DNA from: an uncultured Treponema sp.
GTDB taxonomy: Bacteria; Spirochaetota; Spirochaetia; Treponematales; Treponemataceae
NCBI GenBank assembly: GCA_937902125.1
Contig: CALDIB010000054.1
Coordinates: forward strand, 1 to 15,213
Reading direction: 5' to 3'
Length of the DNA: 15,213 nucleotides
Below, one piece after another: positions 1 to 8,739 of this stretch. Each line of letters starts with the position of its first letter. Position 1 is the stretch's first letter. The notes beneath the pieces are model-generated. The model was not told where the DNA came from. It made no database searches and saw nothing but the letters and a program-made list of their open reading frames with translations. Made by a program: the position numbers and the translations under genes.

Positions 1-29
1 CCCCGCCGCAGGTTTCACGCCGCCGTTTT

Positions 30-3000
30 TTATGCCGCCGAACGAAGCGCCGTTTTTGTCAAATTGTAAATGTCTTTTCCGCTTTGAGTAAGCTTGTAAA
101 AATCCGCGCGGCTGATGTCCGCCCAAGATTTTGGGCCGTATTTTCCGCCTTGCCATGGATCCATGACAGAAAGTTTGGAAGACTTGTAGTCGTTTTCATC
201 TTTGTAAGAAAGGGAATCAAAAAGAACCGAATGACTGCCGTTCACCCGCATGTGGACAAAGTAAACGTCGTCTTGATTTTTTGAGGATGTCAAAATGCGG
301 TCAAAAATTTTCTGCCGGTTGTCAATTTTTTTGTTTCCTGAATATATGTCGGCTTCAACAGAATAATCGCGGCCGTCCATTCCAAGGTAATTTCCGCCGG
401 CGATTGCGTTTACGGCGTTCACGTAGCCGATTCCGCGGCCAATCATATTTTTTTCGCTCACTTCGTTTTCGTCTTGAACAAGAAGTCCGTATTGGTCTTT
501 TTGATAAACGAACAAATCGTTTTCTTTTACTATTTCATTGGCTTCGGCAAGGGTGCCGACTTTTCCGCTTATCGAATACGCAATGTAAGCGGCGGTCGCC
601 AATGTACAGCCATAGCCGCTCAAGTCGGTACAATTTTTTTCAGGCATGTAGCCGTATTTCTTGTTGGCGACGCCTTCCACAATCTCCATGGCGGCTTTGG
701 CCCGCGCCTCGGTCTTTATTTTTTCAAGTTCCCAAGGAGTCAAAGATCCTGATTTAGCTTGCAGCGCTTCTTGTATCTTTTTTCCGGCGTAACGGTCAAT
801 GGCGCGTTGTCTGGCCAAGCGGTTGTATTCCTCCTTTGAAAGGCTTTCGCCTAAAGCCACGCCCCTGTTTTCAGCGGCGTTTTGAAACCAAGGCTGTTCC
901 ACCAATCGGGCCAAAGTGATTTTTTCTTCGCCCTTGTCAGCGGCGGCGCGTTCTGAATCAGCGTAAATGGCGTAAACGGCCGGCATTCCGCCCTGCTTGT
1001 AAGCGTCCGCCATCAAGGCTATTGAATTGCCGTTTTGCATTTTTGAAACGTCAAAGCCCAAGGCCGCGGCTGACGACAAGAACACATTTGAAACTTCGGC
1101 CATTGAATCCAAAACGGCGTCGCTCTTAAGCTTGTTCCTTGCCATTTCGATTTCGGCTTCCGTATACGCTTGTCCGTTTTCGTTTTTTGCCTTTGAAAAA
1201 TCAATCTTGTCAATCATGGCGTTCTTATCGATTTGCGCCAAATTTTGGAATGAAGCCAAAGCCGCTATCAAGGCCTGCCCCTCGTTTCCTTGCGCCAAAA
1301 GTTCTTTGTCAAGAACAATGGAAGAGCCGTCGCTTCTTCCAAACTGGCCGGCGCCTTCCTCAAACATCAAGGAGCGCTTTCCGTTGAACAAGTCCGAGGC
1401 GAGGGAAACATTGTTGTCGGAATTAGAGCGCGCCAAAAGGTTTGAGGCGTTCAAAAGCGCTTGGTCGGCATCCTGGCCTTTTTTCAACTTAGAAACTTTT
1501 GCCGCGTCTTTGGCTCCTTGGACAAACGAGGACAAACTTTGAAATGACAAGTCCAAGCCGCCCTTTCCTATTCCAGCTTTAAGCTCTCCGTCATGGATTC
1601 CAAATTCCAAGAGCCCCACGCCTTTGGCGCTCAAAAGGTTTACGGAAAAGTCGCCGGAGGCCAAATAATTTATCGCCTGGCCGCCAAGATTCCCAATCAA
1701 GCCGTTCATGCCGCGGATGTTTCCAAAAACATTGTCGCTCAGTTCGAGCCCGTTTGCGTCTATCTTGTTAAGGGCGCCCAGGCTTCCGCCTAAAAAGGTT
1801 CCCGCGGCGTTTGACAAGGCTCCCGCGTCCAGCCACGAAGCCGCGGCCGTTTCCCAGTCCATTTTTCCGCTGGCAAAATCAAAGGCGTTGACATAACTTG
1901 AGGCCGCGTTGGTCATATAACCTGTGGCCGCGTTTTGAAAACCGCCTAAAATTTGGCTTCCCGCTCCGCCTTGAAAGAACTTGACTGATTTTTGAAGGAC
2001 GCCGCCAAGCGCCTTTCCAACCCATTTCACGCCGGAAGCGATTCCAGCCATAAGGCCTTGTTTTGCAAAGCCTTCGGCAACCTCTCCCCAAGACTTGTAG
2101 CCCATTCCAACGTCAATCGCTCCAAACAAAAAGTCGTCGGCAAATTGAAGCGGCAGCATTCCTGTGGCGTTGGCGACAATGTCCATTACAATTCCCGCTA
2201 TGTCGCGAATGGAAGGAAGCGCGAAGCCGCCGGCGTCGATAAGCTTTTGATCGTAAATCGGCTTGGCCAGTTCCGAGGCGGCCGCTTGCGCGACAATCGC
2301 GTTCCATTGAAAGTCAAGAAGAATCAAGCCCATTTGTCCGGAGCCCCAATCTTGAACGTTTCTATCCCTTGACTTGCTTGAGTCCACATTTGAAATAAAG
2401 ACGGGAGCCTTGCCTATGTGCTCGGACAAAAGGCCGCCGGAGTTTTGGCTTTGAGGAGAGCCGAAAATAGATTCGGACCAGTCTTGGATTTTTTTGCGGC
2501 CCTCCTCAACTTTTTTCATAATGAAAAATTCTGTTGAACCCAAGCAGGAGGACAGGTCAAAGTCAAAGGCTGGAGCCGAAGGAGAGAAATATTCGTAACG
2601 GTGAACCCTTTGCTCTTCCCGCTTTACTTGCAAAGCTGAAACATCGCTTATGGCGTTGCGGTGGATCAGGGGATCCACGCTGTATCCGGCCTCGCGAACC
2701 ATTGAAAGCTCCCATTTTTCAACGCCTTGATTTTGGCTCTGTATCGCGTCAAAAGATTCCTTCACGCTTTTCTCAAGCTGCAGTTGGGCCTCTTGCGCCA
2801 TCCCCTTTGCGGCCGCGTCTTGCATGCTTTGTTGCAACTGCCTTTGGACTTTTAGGGCGGAGTCAAAATCCCGAATCAATGAAAGGTCCATTTTTTGAAA
2901 CAAATTGAGGGCGTAAAACTCGCTTTGCGAAAAAAGCGAGAGCTTTTGCGCCGCCATGCCTATGCGCTCGAATTTTCTTGAGTCGCACAACGAATCGACG

Positions 3001-6000
3001 GCGGCCTCTATTTGTCGGTCAGTCTCAAAACGGGCCTTTATTTTGGGAACAAGGGCCGGAGACGGAGCGCTTTGTCCGCCGGTCGCAAGGTATTGGTTCA
3101 TAAGCCAATCGTTTTTTTCCGACAAAAATTTTCGGTAGTTTTCGCTCCATTCTTGGCTTCCGTTTTTGTAGTCTAACTCAAATTTCTTTTTCCAAGACGA
3201 AAAAGAAAGCTCCAATTTGTCTTCCGCGTCCCTCCATTCAATTTGCGCCGAAGAAAGAATCGTCTTGTTTTTTTCTTCCCACAAAAAAATTTGCTCGTTA
3301 AAGTCACTTAGGATGTCGGCGCAAAGCGCCATTTTTTGCAGCGCCTTGTTTCTCGCGGAGTATTCCAATGCCTCCGCCGACAAATTTGCGCAGTCCAGAA
3401 GAATGCCGTTTACATAATCTTCGCTTTGCCGGTTCATGGCCGCAGGAATGGAGCGCAAAGCGTCCTTTGAATAAAACGAAATCAAGTCCTTGTAATACCC
3501 CGCCTTGTCAAAAGACAAATCCCCTTCCCGCGCCAAAAGCAAACTGTCCAACGCCGATTTTTTTTGGGAGAAATTGTCTTGCAAAACGGACGTCATTTCT
3601 TCCATGACGCTTTGGATGTCATAAAAGTCTCGCTCTTTTGTTATCTCGTCAAAAAAGGAACGCAAGTCTCCTCCAGAGGCGGAGCCGTCTTTTAGCGACA
3701 AAAACCAAGAGGAATCCACTCCCACCGATCCTTTGTCAAAGGTTGAGGACAAAGCCTGCCTAAAATCTTCCCATGAGATTTTTTTTCCGTCCAGATCTTT
3801 CTTTCCCGAAAGCAAGAGATTCAAGTCAGTCCTTCGCTCCTCCCGCTCTTTTACCGCGTTTTTCCAATCAACAATGGAATTTTGCCATCGCTCCGCCTCC
3901 GCCCTGACATTTTCCGCCGCACCGTTTCTTACGCCTTTCATATCCGAAGCGTATTCAAACAGTTGGTTCGCGACCATCATATACGCCGCTCCTGCGGCCG
4001 CGTGAGCGGCGCCAATTCCAGCGGCCCAAGAGCCCAATCCAAAAGGAAGGCAAGCGATTACAAAATAAACCGCGGCGGCCGCAAAGAATACGGCGGCCTC
4101 TCTATTCCATGTGTTTGCGGAACCAACAACGCTTTCAATGGGTTTTTCCAAAGCGGCCGCAATCAAGGCGTTTCGGCTGAGAGATTCCCAATCCAAGGCG
4201 CGGAAGAGCTTTGAGTCGCAGTAAAGAATCCACTTTGCCAAGTCTTCTTCGCCGCCTAGGGACAAAACACGATTGTAACTGTCTTCCAAAACTTTCATGC
4301 GTTCGTCATGATATTCATCTTTGACCTTTATTCCGTGAATCGAGTCCGGCAAGTCTCCGATTTTATAATTATCGTCAACGGCAGGATTGTCGCCGCTTTT
4401 TTGCCATAAATTTTTCCGTTCTTCGCCGCCCCGGTTTTTCAGGCGCATTTCGGCAAGCGCCAAATCAACCATAGAATAAGGCTTTTTTTCCAGCGAAAGC
4501 AAAAAATCCAGCGCCTCTCTTTTGGCCAGCGTCAATGGATATTCGTTTTGGTAAACGTCGGTTTCAACAAGGCAGTAATTTGAAAAATATTCTTTCAAGG
4601 CTTTTTCATTTTCCGGCCCCAAAGTCGCGAGGCTTTTGTTCAAGGCAAAAGAATAGTTTCCGTCTTTGTCAACAGAAATCAAAACCAAGTCTTGGACGGC
4701 GGAAGGAATTTGGGCCGAAAATCCTTGGGGAGTTATTTCCGGAGCCAGCTCGTTTTCGGCCTTTCTTTCGACGGCCTGGGCTTGATTTAAGAGCTCTTTT
4801 TGCTCGGCAAGACGGCATTTATACTCATAGAGCATCGCCTTTCCTCTCGCATACTCAAAATAGCTTTCCTTGTATTCCTCAAGGACAAGGCCCGCGCCCT
4901 CCCGCTTTATCGCCGCCAAAGCGTCGTAGGCCGCCTGCGCTTCCTCAAGATTTTTCTTGCTTTCCGCGGCTTTTGCGGCCAAATCGTAGTTTCCCCGCAA
5001 ATATTCGTTTTGGGCGTAAAAATATATTTCCTGAGCCAAGCGGAATTTTCTCCGCGCGTCCTCATAGACCTCGTAGGCTTTTTCGCATTCATCCAAAAAA
5101 TCGTTGTAAGACTGGCAGGCGGCGAGGTACCTGTTCAAAGCGCTATAAGGCAAGTCGGCGCTAATCGCGTCCAAACTATTTTCGTATTCCAACTGAACTT
5201 TTTGAACGGCGGCGCCTTGCAAGGCCAACTCTTGATCGGTTTCTTTTATTCGTCCTGAGATTTCATAAAGCCGTTCAAAGGCCGCTTGGAGTTCAAAAAG
5301 GATTTCCTTTCTGCCAAAAAAGGTCCTTTCAAAGAAATCCCGGTCAAAATCCAAAAGTTCTTCCCGCGGTCTCTCGCCGCCAAAAAAAGCCTCAAAGTTT
5401 TCAAGTTGCCAATCCAAGGGCGACAAGTCAAAGCGGCCAAGCGGCTCGTAAAAGTCAGGCAAAGCTGAAAAGATTTCGGTTTCAAGTTCGGAGCATTCGT
5501 CACGGCCTTTTAAGGCGGCCTTATACAAATCCAAGGCCGAAGTCCAAAAAGCGTTCAATCCTTCGGCAGCCTTGTCCAAGCGATTAAAGCCATCGTCCGA
5601 CATTCCGCCTTCCCCAAGAGAAAAAAGCGTCTTAATCCTTTCCAAAGCAAAATCGCTTTTTTCCTGCAAAAGCGCCAAAGACCATTCTCCGTATCGGTCA
5701 AAAATTTCTTTAAAATCGTCGTTTCCCTCAAAAAAACCGTGAATTTCGCCGGCGCCTCCGTCTAGCAGCAAAAGAATGGCAAGGCGATTTTGCGTTTCCT
5801 TTTGGACAAGGGCCTTAACCTCCAGCAATGCGTTTCGCGCTTTTTTCCATTCGCATTCGCCAGCCTCGCAAGCGGCCAAAACGCTTTCCAATTCATTTGC
5901 CTTGCCATAATCAATTTTTTTCAATTCCGGCAAAAGTTTTTTACCGTCCTCCAGACGGACTTCATCAGAGGCAAGAATTTCCAAAATGCTATCGTCAAGC

Positions 6001-8219
6001 CTTTCAAGGGCGTCCATAGAAAGACAAGAGGCGCTTTTTTCGCCTTGCGCGTCTTGTCCGCCGGCGATTTTTTTCAGTTCCGCTCCTAAAGCGCCGCTTT
6101 CATCATAACCGTCCTCAACGGCAGTCCTTATTCTTTCCACTTCCTCGCTAAGACGCTCATTCGCCTCGGCCTCGCTTTTTGAGCAATAGGCAAAAAGGCT
6201 TTTAAAAAAAACGTCGTCCGACATGTTCAAGGCCTGCAGTTCAGAAAGCAAGTCCAAAGCCGAATCCGACAAAAGAGCTTGGCGCAAGGCAAGCCTTTCT
6301 TTGCATATTGAATCGTAGGCCTCTCTTTCTTGATTTGTTTTTTCCAACAAAAGTTCCGTGTCGGATAAAGCCAAAAAATACGCTTCCCGCCAGGACAAAA
6401 GTTCCGCCCGTTTTTCTTCCGACATGCCCGCAAGTTCTTGATAGAAAGCCTTTGCTTTGTCACAGGCCTTCATCGCCTCGTCAACCCGTCTCTCCGTTTT
6501 GTCCGCCCATTCCAAGTCGCTGAATTTATTTTGGGCGTAATCGAGGGCGGCTTGGTCAATTTGCCAGCGTTCCTTCCAATAATCAAGAATCCACAAAGCC
6601 CTGGCTTTTTTAAATTCCAGCTCGTCATAAATTTCCAAGTCGGAGGCAAAATCGTCATAAAGCGAATAAAGGGAGCCTTCCGCCCTTTGCTTAAAGCAGT
6701 CGAACAAATCAAGCCATTCAAAAAGCTCTGTGGCCGCGTTCCACAAAGCGCCGCCGTCTTTTACGCACTGCCAGTATTCCTGGCAAATGTCGGGTCTCCT
6801 TGATTTTTTTTGAAGGGCCAGTTGGCAGGCCGCGCTTATTTGGTCGGCGCTGGCTTCGGCGGCCGTCAAATTGCAATAAGCCAATGTTTTTAGGCTTTTT
6901 ATAAAATTTTCTTTCCAGACTAGAATTTCGTTTTTTAAATGGCCGCTTGAAACGCGGCTTAGATTTCGTTCCCGCCCAAAAGAGTTGTCCTCGGTTTTCC
7001 AATAGGAATAAAGTCCCTTGTATTTTTCGCCCCACCTTTCATACCAAATGTCAACGCCCCTTTGCGCGCTTTCAAGAATGGCGCGGCTTTGGACATAAGC
7101 TTCCTCTTGGCTTTGGACAAGCTGCTTTTTTTGCTCCACATCCCAGGCAAGCGCGCTTTGAAAGTCCTCAAGGCTTCGATTGATTTCCTCGTCAAGGGCG
7201 GAAAGCCGTTCCCTCCAATCTCTTCTTCCCTCTTCAATTTGAGCTTGAATTTTTTCGCTCCAAGCAAGTTTTCTTTTTTGCAATTCATTGTAAGCCTCCT
7301 GCCATTTTTGGCTGTCGCCGGCAAAAACATTTTCCGCGTCCTTTTCCCATTCAGAACGCGCCCTTAAAAAGTCAACTTCGGCCTCGCTCCATTTTTCAAG
7401 GCCAAAAGCCAATTCCCGCTTAAAACGGGAAAGCCAATTTTTCTCAACCTCGCTTGCGGCTGCGATGTCTTCTTGGTTCGCCAAAGCGCTTCGCGTTTCA
7501 AGGGAATTAAATAGCTCGTTCATCGAACGCTCGCTTTCGCCTTCAATTTGGCTTGAAAGCTTGTCCGCGACAAAAAGCGCGGCGGATTGGTCGCTCAGTT
7601 TTTTTAGGGAATCGTGGTCGTATAAAAGGCTCGAAGTCAACTCATTTAAAATCTTTCTTTCCATCCATTTTGCGTTCGCCTCCGCTTCCGCCGAAGAATT
7701 TTCTTCAAGATATTTTTGAACTATTTCTTCCGCCGCGCTTTCCCATTGCGCCTTTGCGTCTTGGATTTTTTCTTGCGAAACAATTCTTGTTTGTCCCTTG
7801 TCTTGGTCGTCGTAGAAAAATCCATCCGAAAGCTCTTTTAATTCCAAATAAAGGGCGCTTTTTTCAAAGTCTTCCGACTCGGACTTTTTCCGTTCCAAAA
7901 GCCACTGGCAAAAAACGCCTCGCTCCCTTTCCGCCAAATCCTCCTCAAATTTCCGTCTCTCAAAAATCCAGTCCTCAAGGCCTGCCATTTTCAGTTCAAG
8001 GGTGTTTTGCTCCCACTGGGCGATTGAAGCTTGGATTCCAAGGCTTGCAATCTCCTTAAATCGCTCCGCGTCGCCTTGAACGCGGGAACGCTCCAAATAA
8101 AAGTCCAAAGTCTTTCTTGCCGCAAAAAGGCTTTGGGCGTAATCCGCGGCCCCAAGAACGCTTGGGGCGTAGACCGCAAGCGCAAAAAGCGCCGACAGCC
8201 TGTAAAAAAAGTTTTTCAA
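30..8219 (-). CDS. Giant secreted coiled-coil protein with C-terminal papain/C39-like peptidase domain
   Basis: Seen: 2729 residues from a TTG at 8219, with AGGAGG (8229-8234) 9 nt upstream. The frame is open to 8309, but the extra residues precede this strong ribosome binding site and the signal peptide. Residues 1-23 form a signal peptide (KNFFYR, hydrophobic stretch, VLG before AAD). Residues about 30-1360 and 1420-1960 are charged, tryptophan-rich coiled coil. Residues about 1370-1420 hold Ala/Gly-rich hydrophobic segments. Residues about 1990-2260 are Gly/Ala-rich and include GYKSW. The last 230 residues resemble a papain/C39-like peptidase, with C2538 (GYGCTLATAA), H2663 (NGSHSV) and D2687 (MDPWQGG) as a plausible triad. 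Known: Leptospira and relatives have very long secreted proteins (TIGR04388 type, from memory) with a similar Gly-rich core. Inferred: exported to the periplasm or cell surface, with a C-terminal enzyme domain as in polymorphic toxins or self-processing proteins. The substrate is unknown. No neighbour shares its operon; a partner gene downstream would lie outside the window. Confidence 0.85.
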   Translation of the reverse strand: MKNFFYRLSALFALAVYAPSVLGAADYAQSLFAARKTLDFYLERSRVQGDAERFKEIASLGIQASIAQWEQNTLELKMAGLEDWIFERRKFEEDLAERERGVFCQWLLERKKSESEDFEKSALYLELKELSDGFFYDDQDKGQTRIVSQEKIQDAKAQWESAAEEIVQKYLEENSSAEAEANAKWMERKILNELTSSLLYDHDSLKKLSDQSAALFVADKLSSQIEGESERSMNELFNSLETRSALANQEDIAAASEVEKNWLSRFKRELAFGLEKWSEAEVDFLRARSEWEKDAENVFAGDSQKWQEAYNELQKRKLAWSEKIQAQIEEGRRDWRERLSALDEEINRSLEDFQSALAWDVEQKKQLVQSQEEAYVQSRAILESAQRGVDIWYERWGEKYKGLYSYWKTEDNSFGRERNLSRVSSGHLKNEILVWKENFIKSLKTLAYCNLTAAEASADQISAACQLALQKKSRRPDICQEYWQCVKDGGALWNAATELFEWLDLFDCFKQRAEGSLYSLYDDFASDLEIYDELEFKKARALWILDYWKERWQIDQAALDYAQNKFSDLEWADKTERRVDEAMKACDKAKAFYQELAGMSEEKRAELLSWREAYFLALSDTELLLEKTNQEREAYDSICKERLALRQALLSDSALDLLSELQALNMSDDVFFKSLFAYCSKSEAEANERLSEEVERIRTAVEDGYDESGALGAELKKIAGGQDAQGEKSASCLSMDALERLDDSILEILASDEVRLEDGKKLLPELKKIDYGKANELESVLAACEAGECEWKKARNALLEVKALVQKETQNRLAILLLLDGGAGEIHGFFEGNDDFKEIFDRYGEWSLALLQEKSDFALERIKTLFSLGEGGMSDDGFNRLDKAAEGLNAFWTSALDLYKAALKGRDECSELETEIFSALPDFYEPLGRFDLSPLDWQLENFEAFFGGERPREELLDFDRDFFERTFFGRKEILFELQAAFERLYEISGRIKETDQELALQGAAVQKVQLEYENSLDAISADLPYSALNRYLAACQSYNDFLDECEKAYEVYEDARRKFRLAQEIYFYAQNEYLRGNYDLAAKAAESKKNLEEAQAAYDALAAIKREGAGLVLEEYKESYFEYARGKAMLYEYKCRLAEQKELLNQAQAVERKAENELAPEITPQGFSAQIPSAVQDLVLISVDKDGNYSFALNKSLATLGPENEKALKEYFSNYCLVETDVYQNEYPLTLAKREALDFLLSLEKKPYSMVDLALAEMRLKNRGGEERKNLWQKSGDNPAVDDNYKIGDLPDSIHGIKVKDEYHDERMKVLEDSYNRVLSLGGEEDLAKWILYCDSKLFRALDWESLSRNALIAAALEKPIESVVGSANTWNREAAVFFAAAAVYFVIACLPFGLGSWAAGIGAAHAAAGAAYMMVANQLFEYASDMKGVRNGAAENVRAEAERWQNSIVDWKNAVKEREERRTDLNLLLSGKKDLDGKKISWEDFRQALSSTFDKGSVGVDSSWFLSLKDGSASGGDLRSFFDEITKERDFYDIQSVMEEMTSVLQDNFSQKKSALDSLLLAREGDLSFDKAGYYKDLISFYSKDALRSIPAAMNRQSEDYVNGILLDCANLSAEALEYSARNKALQKMALCADILSDFNEQIFLWEEKNKTILSSAQIEWRDAEDKLELSFSSWKKKFELDYKNGSQEWSENYRKFLSEKNDWLMNQYLATGGQSAPSPALVPKIKARFETDRQIEAAVDSLCDSRKFERIGMAAQKLSLFSQSEFYALNLFQKMDLSLIRDFDSALKVQRQLQQSMQDAAAKGMAQEAQLQLEKSVKESFDAIQSQNQGVEKWELSMVREAGYSVDPLIHRNAISDVSALQVKREEQRVHRYEYFSPSAPAFDFDLSSCLGSTEFFIMKKVEEGRKKIQDWSESIFGSPQSQNSGGLLSEHIGKAPVFISNVDSSKSRDRNVQDWGSGQMGLILLDFQWNAIVAQAAASELAKPIYDQKLIDAGGFALPSIRDIAGIVMDIVANATGMLPLQFADDFLFGAIDVGMGYKSWGEVAEGFAKQGLMAGIASGVKWVGKALGGVLQKSVKFFQGGAGSQILGGFQNAATGYMTNAASSYVNAFDFASGKMDWETAAASWLDAGALSNAAGTFLGGSLGALNKIDANGLELSDNVFGNIRGMNGLIGNLGGQAINYLASGDFSVNLLSAKGVGLLEFGIHDGELKAGIGKGGLDLSFQSLSSFVQGAKDAAKVSKLKKGQDADQALLNASNLLARSNSDNNVSLASDLFNGKRSLMFEEGAGQFGRSDGSSIVLDKELLAQGNEGQALIAALASFQNLAQIDKNAMIDKIDFSKAKNENGQAYTEAEIEMARNKLKSDAVLDSMAEVSNVFLSSAAALGFDVSKMQNGNSIALMADAYKQGGMPAVYAIYADSERAAADKGEEKITLARLVEQPWFQNAAENRGVALGESLSKEEYNRLARQRAIDRYAGKKIQEALQAKSGSLTPWELEKIKTEARAKAAMEIVEGVANKKYGYMPEKNCTDLSGYGCTLATAAYIAYSISGKVGTLAEANEIVKENDLFVYQKDQYGLLVQDENEVSEKNMIGRGIGYVNAVNAIAGGNYLGMDGRDYSVEADIYSGNKKIDNRQKIFDRILTSSKNQDDVYFVHMRVNGSHSVLFDSLSYKDENDYKSSKLSVMDPWQGGKYGPKSWADISRADFYKLTQSGKDIYNLTKTALRSAA

Positions 8220-8228
8220 AAAAACATT

Positions 8229-8234
8229 CCTCCT
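8229..8234 (-). promoter_or_regulatory. Ribosome binding site fixing the TTG start of the giant gene
   Basis: AGGAGG lies 9 nt before TTG at 8219-8217. An ATG right after it (ATG TTT TTT TGA) is too close to the site and closes after two further codons, with its TGA overlapping the TTG start (TTGA). This supports TTG as the start and allows some termination-reinitiation coupling. Confidence 0.75.
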
Positions 8235-8271
8235 GCATAATAGATATAGTTTTTTTGAAACTTTTTTATGT

Positions 8272-8300
8272 ATTTTAGAAAAAATTTGATTTTTTTTGAA
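8272..8300 (-). promoter_or_regulatory. Candidate promoter for the giant gene
   Basis: On the minus strand, TTCAAA (8300-8295) and TAAAAT (8277-8272) are separated by 17 nt. This would start transcription near 8265 and give a leader of about 45 nt. The whole stretch 8240-8350 is extremely AT-rich, so a chance match is quite possible. Confidence 0.3.
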
Positions 8301-8332
8301 AAAAAACAAAAAAATTATATATTATTTTACTC

Positions 8333-8361
8333 TTGAAATTATTTTTTTGACGCGCTATAAT
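8333..8361 (+). promoter_or_regulatory. Sigma-70 type promoter of the tRNA-Arg/tRNA-Gly unit
   Basis: TTGAAA (8333-8338) and a perfect TATAAT (8356-8361) are separated by 17 nt, about 38 nt upstream of the tRNA-Arg 5' end. Spacing and sequence are near consensus, so a shared transcript of both tRNAs is likely. Confidence 0.8.
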
Positions 8362-8398
8362 GTTTGGACAAGTTCAGAAGTTTTTGGACTTTGTTTTT

Positions 8399-8472
<74 letters not shown>

Positions 8473-8476
8473 TAAT

Positions 8477-8547
8477 GCGGTAGTAATACAACGGTAGTAT
8501 GCGCGCTTCCCAAGCCCGATACGCGGGTCCGACTCCCGTCTACCGCT
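8477..8547 (+). tRNA. tRNA-Gly(CCC), somewhat divergent
   Basis: The cloverleaf has a perfect 7-bp acceptor (GCGGTAG/CTACCGC), D-arm ATAC/GTAT with GG in the loop, anticodon loop TTCCCAA (CCC) and T-arm GCGGG/CCCGT. Two oddities are visible: a C29-C41 mismatch in the anticodon stem, and a T-loop reading TCCGACT, so position 55 is C instead of the nearly universal T. CCA is not encoded. Its 3' end is duplicated 191 bp downstream. It could be a functional but drifting isoacceptor, since a tRNA-Gly(TCC) elsewhere could also read GGG codons. Confidence 0.85.
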
Positions 8548-8548
8548 T

Positions 8549-8739
8549 TAGGCCTTCCTATCAAAAACAGCAATCCAAAACCATTTTTTTATTCAAACCA
8601 AAAGAGGACCCGCCGCAGCGAGCGCCGAGCAGGGGCGAGGATTAGGCGGCAGGACGCAGCCGGAAGCGAGCGAAGTCGCCTGGAAGGAGCGCTCAAGGAG
8701 GAGCGCGACTGGAGGGGGTCCGACTCCCGTCTACCGCTT
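8549..8739 (+). repeat. tRNA-Gly-linked 191-bp element ending in a duplicate of the tRNA 3' end
   Basis: Seen: a 24-nt direct repeat at 8525-8548 (T-arm plus acceptor 3' strand of tRNA-Gly) and 8716-8739. Between the copies lie an AT-rich spacer (8549-8604, containing ATTTTTTTATT), then GGACCCGC (8606-8613), the reverse complement of the T-arm 5' half of this tRNA, then about 105 nt of GC-rich DNA. The GC-rich part folds into a 6-bp hairpin, GCGCTC/GAGCGC, with loop AAGGAG. The same layout, with a similar core, occurs 3' of tRNA-Pro. It resembles an insertion at a tRNA 3' end with att-like flanks, but it is too small to encode an integrase and no reading frame is evident. The last three bases of the duplicate region (8738-8740) are also the stop codon of the convergent gene. 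Confidence 0.7.

Noticed and set aside
1027..1542. 171-residue plus-strand frame, and similar plus frames within 281-757 and 4535-5258
   Set aside because: They are shadows opposite the giant gene, biased by its codon use, with no supporting signals.
8220..8309. N-terminal extension of the giant protein to 8309
   Set aside because: The extension precedes AGGAGG and a clear signal peptide that begins at TTG 8219; it is AT-rich low-complexity DNA.
8716..8739. A second tRNA-Gly
   Set aside because: Only the T-arm and acceptor 3' strand are present; no D-arm or anticodon arm precedes it.
8549..8739. A classical insertion sequence or integrated island
   Set aside because: There is no transposase or integrase frame; the segment is under 200 bp.
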